A stretch of DNA of 5,213 nucleotides from Flavobacteriales bacterium (GTDB taxonomy: Bacteria; Bacteroidota; Bacteroidia; Flavobacteriales_F; PHOS-HE28), in NCBI GenBank assembly GCA_025455765.1, contig JALOLX010000207.1, forward strand, positions 1-5,213. The letters run 5' to 3'. A program made the position numbers and the translations under genes. The notes beneath the pieces were generated by a model. It was not told the DNA's origin and searched no databases. It saw nothing but the letters and a program-made list of their open reading frames with translations. Of this stretch, positions 4,807-5,213 are shown one piece after another. The number at the start of each line of letters is the position of its first letter. Positions within the stretch are counted from its first letter, which is position 1.

Positions 4807-5213
4807 TTAGAAGTCTTTCCATTTTCCATTTTTGCCGTATTTGATTTTGTCTACAGTGAAGAATGGTGCTTCTGAACATTCAAATATTGGTAAGCCATGT
4901 GAGTTCTTATGCAAGTGTCCTATTAATGCAAACGATTCTTGAATGTAATCAGGCCCAGTTGATGATTCATAGCCAATTGAACCAATAAAGTCGCAAAGTT
5001 CTTCAAACCTTTTTGTCTTTGGTGTTGGAAATATGTCTTGCCCGATAATAAAATTATATTTCGGATTGTCTACGGCTTGTACTTTCATGTCAACGGAGTA
5101 GTCACCACATGCATATTTCATATAGTACGCTGTCACAGTTATTTTTTCGTCATAAGTTCTAGTCTGTCGCCATTTGTAATAACTGTAATAGGTCAGAAAA
5201 CATAATAACACAA
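4807..5213 (-). CDS. Unknown protein of the cassette region, 5' end outside the window
   Basis: The frame is open from the right edge to a TAA at 4807-4809, giving at least 134 residues; the GTG at 5211 is probably an internal codon, because the hydrophobic run LLCFLTYYSYY at the edge looks like the end of a membrane anchor or signal sequence. What follows is soluble and rich in beta-strand residues: KITVTAYYMKYACGDYSVDM, then YNFIIGQDIFP, a helical FEELCDFIGSIGY, and a C-terminus ending KIKYGKNGKWKDF. Three cysteines remain beyond the anchor. I recognise no family and propose no activity; an anchored periplasmic or surface protein is the likely topology. The AT-rich codon use differs from the left half of the window. 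The stop is 22 nt from the attC-like element at 4655-4784, so it fits as a cassette gene followed by its recombination site. Confidence 0.7.
   Translation of the reverse strand, partial: VLLCFLTYYSYYKWRQTRTYDEKITVTAYYMKYACGDYSVDMKVQAVDNPKYNFIIGQDIFPTPKTKRFEELCDFIGSIGYESSTGPDYIQESFALIGHLHKNSHGLPIFECSEAPFFTVDKIKYGKNGKWKDF

Noticed and set aside
4646..4879. Frames on both strands across attC-like repeat 2 (77 codons minus, 64 codons plus)
   Set aside because: They translate the inverted repeat itself, and the minus frame also overlaps the 3' end of the gene at 4807.

Overview
The window looks like a GC-rich member of the Bacteroidota, probably Flavobacteriales or a relative. The best evidence is a secreted delta-60 repeat protein with a C-terminal type IX secretion (Por/T9SS) sorting domain, a DUF4412 periplasmic protein with a signal peptide ending in ALQAQ, and start sites that mostly lack a Shine-Dalgarno sequence. 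This is inference from protein families; no rRNA or other phylogenetic marker is present.

Positions 1-2482 are ordinary, tightly packed chromosome. On the minus strand a YraN-type nuclease-fold gene (314-694) overlaps by 17 bp the start of a gene that leaves the window at position 1. That second gene (1-330) begins with a 110-residue Arg/Gly/Pro-rich disordered leader, probably of an RNA-modifying enzyme. A 98-bp divergent spacer separates yraN from a plus-strand DUF4412 gene (793-1419). The DUF4412 gene converges on an LD-carboxypeptidase gene (1438-2406, minus), and its likely intrinsic terminator lies inside the last codons of that opposing gene. The carboxypeptidase carries an in-frame palindromic element built of 7-bp units (about 1860-1944), which adds about 28 residues in the linker between its two domains.

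Positions 2480-3961 (minus) encode the T9SS-exported delta-60 repeat protein. Its stop codon lies in an imperfect 26-bp tandem duplication. Upstream are two small palindromes (4020-4044) with no clear gene.

From about 4232 onward the base composition turns AT-rich. This right-hand part looks like a cassette region without a visible integrase. Two long imperfect inverted repeats (4114-4231 and 4655-4784) share one geometry: AAC, 5 nt, stem, long centre, stem, T, GTTAGC. Both lie exactly 22 nt beyond the stop codon of a minus-strand ORF (46 aa at 4254-4394; at least 134 aa at 4807-5213). This resembles integron cassettes, each a gene followed by attC, read on the minus strand, although the stem spacers are not canonical. 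The cassette bodies encode small proteins I do not recognise, one possibly decayed.

Among the chromosomal genes, the carboxypeptidase acts in murein recycling and the T9SS protein is exported to the surface. I see no pathway joining the genes. The notable content is structural: the coding palindrome in the carboxypeptidase and the attC-like pair.
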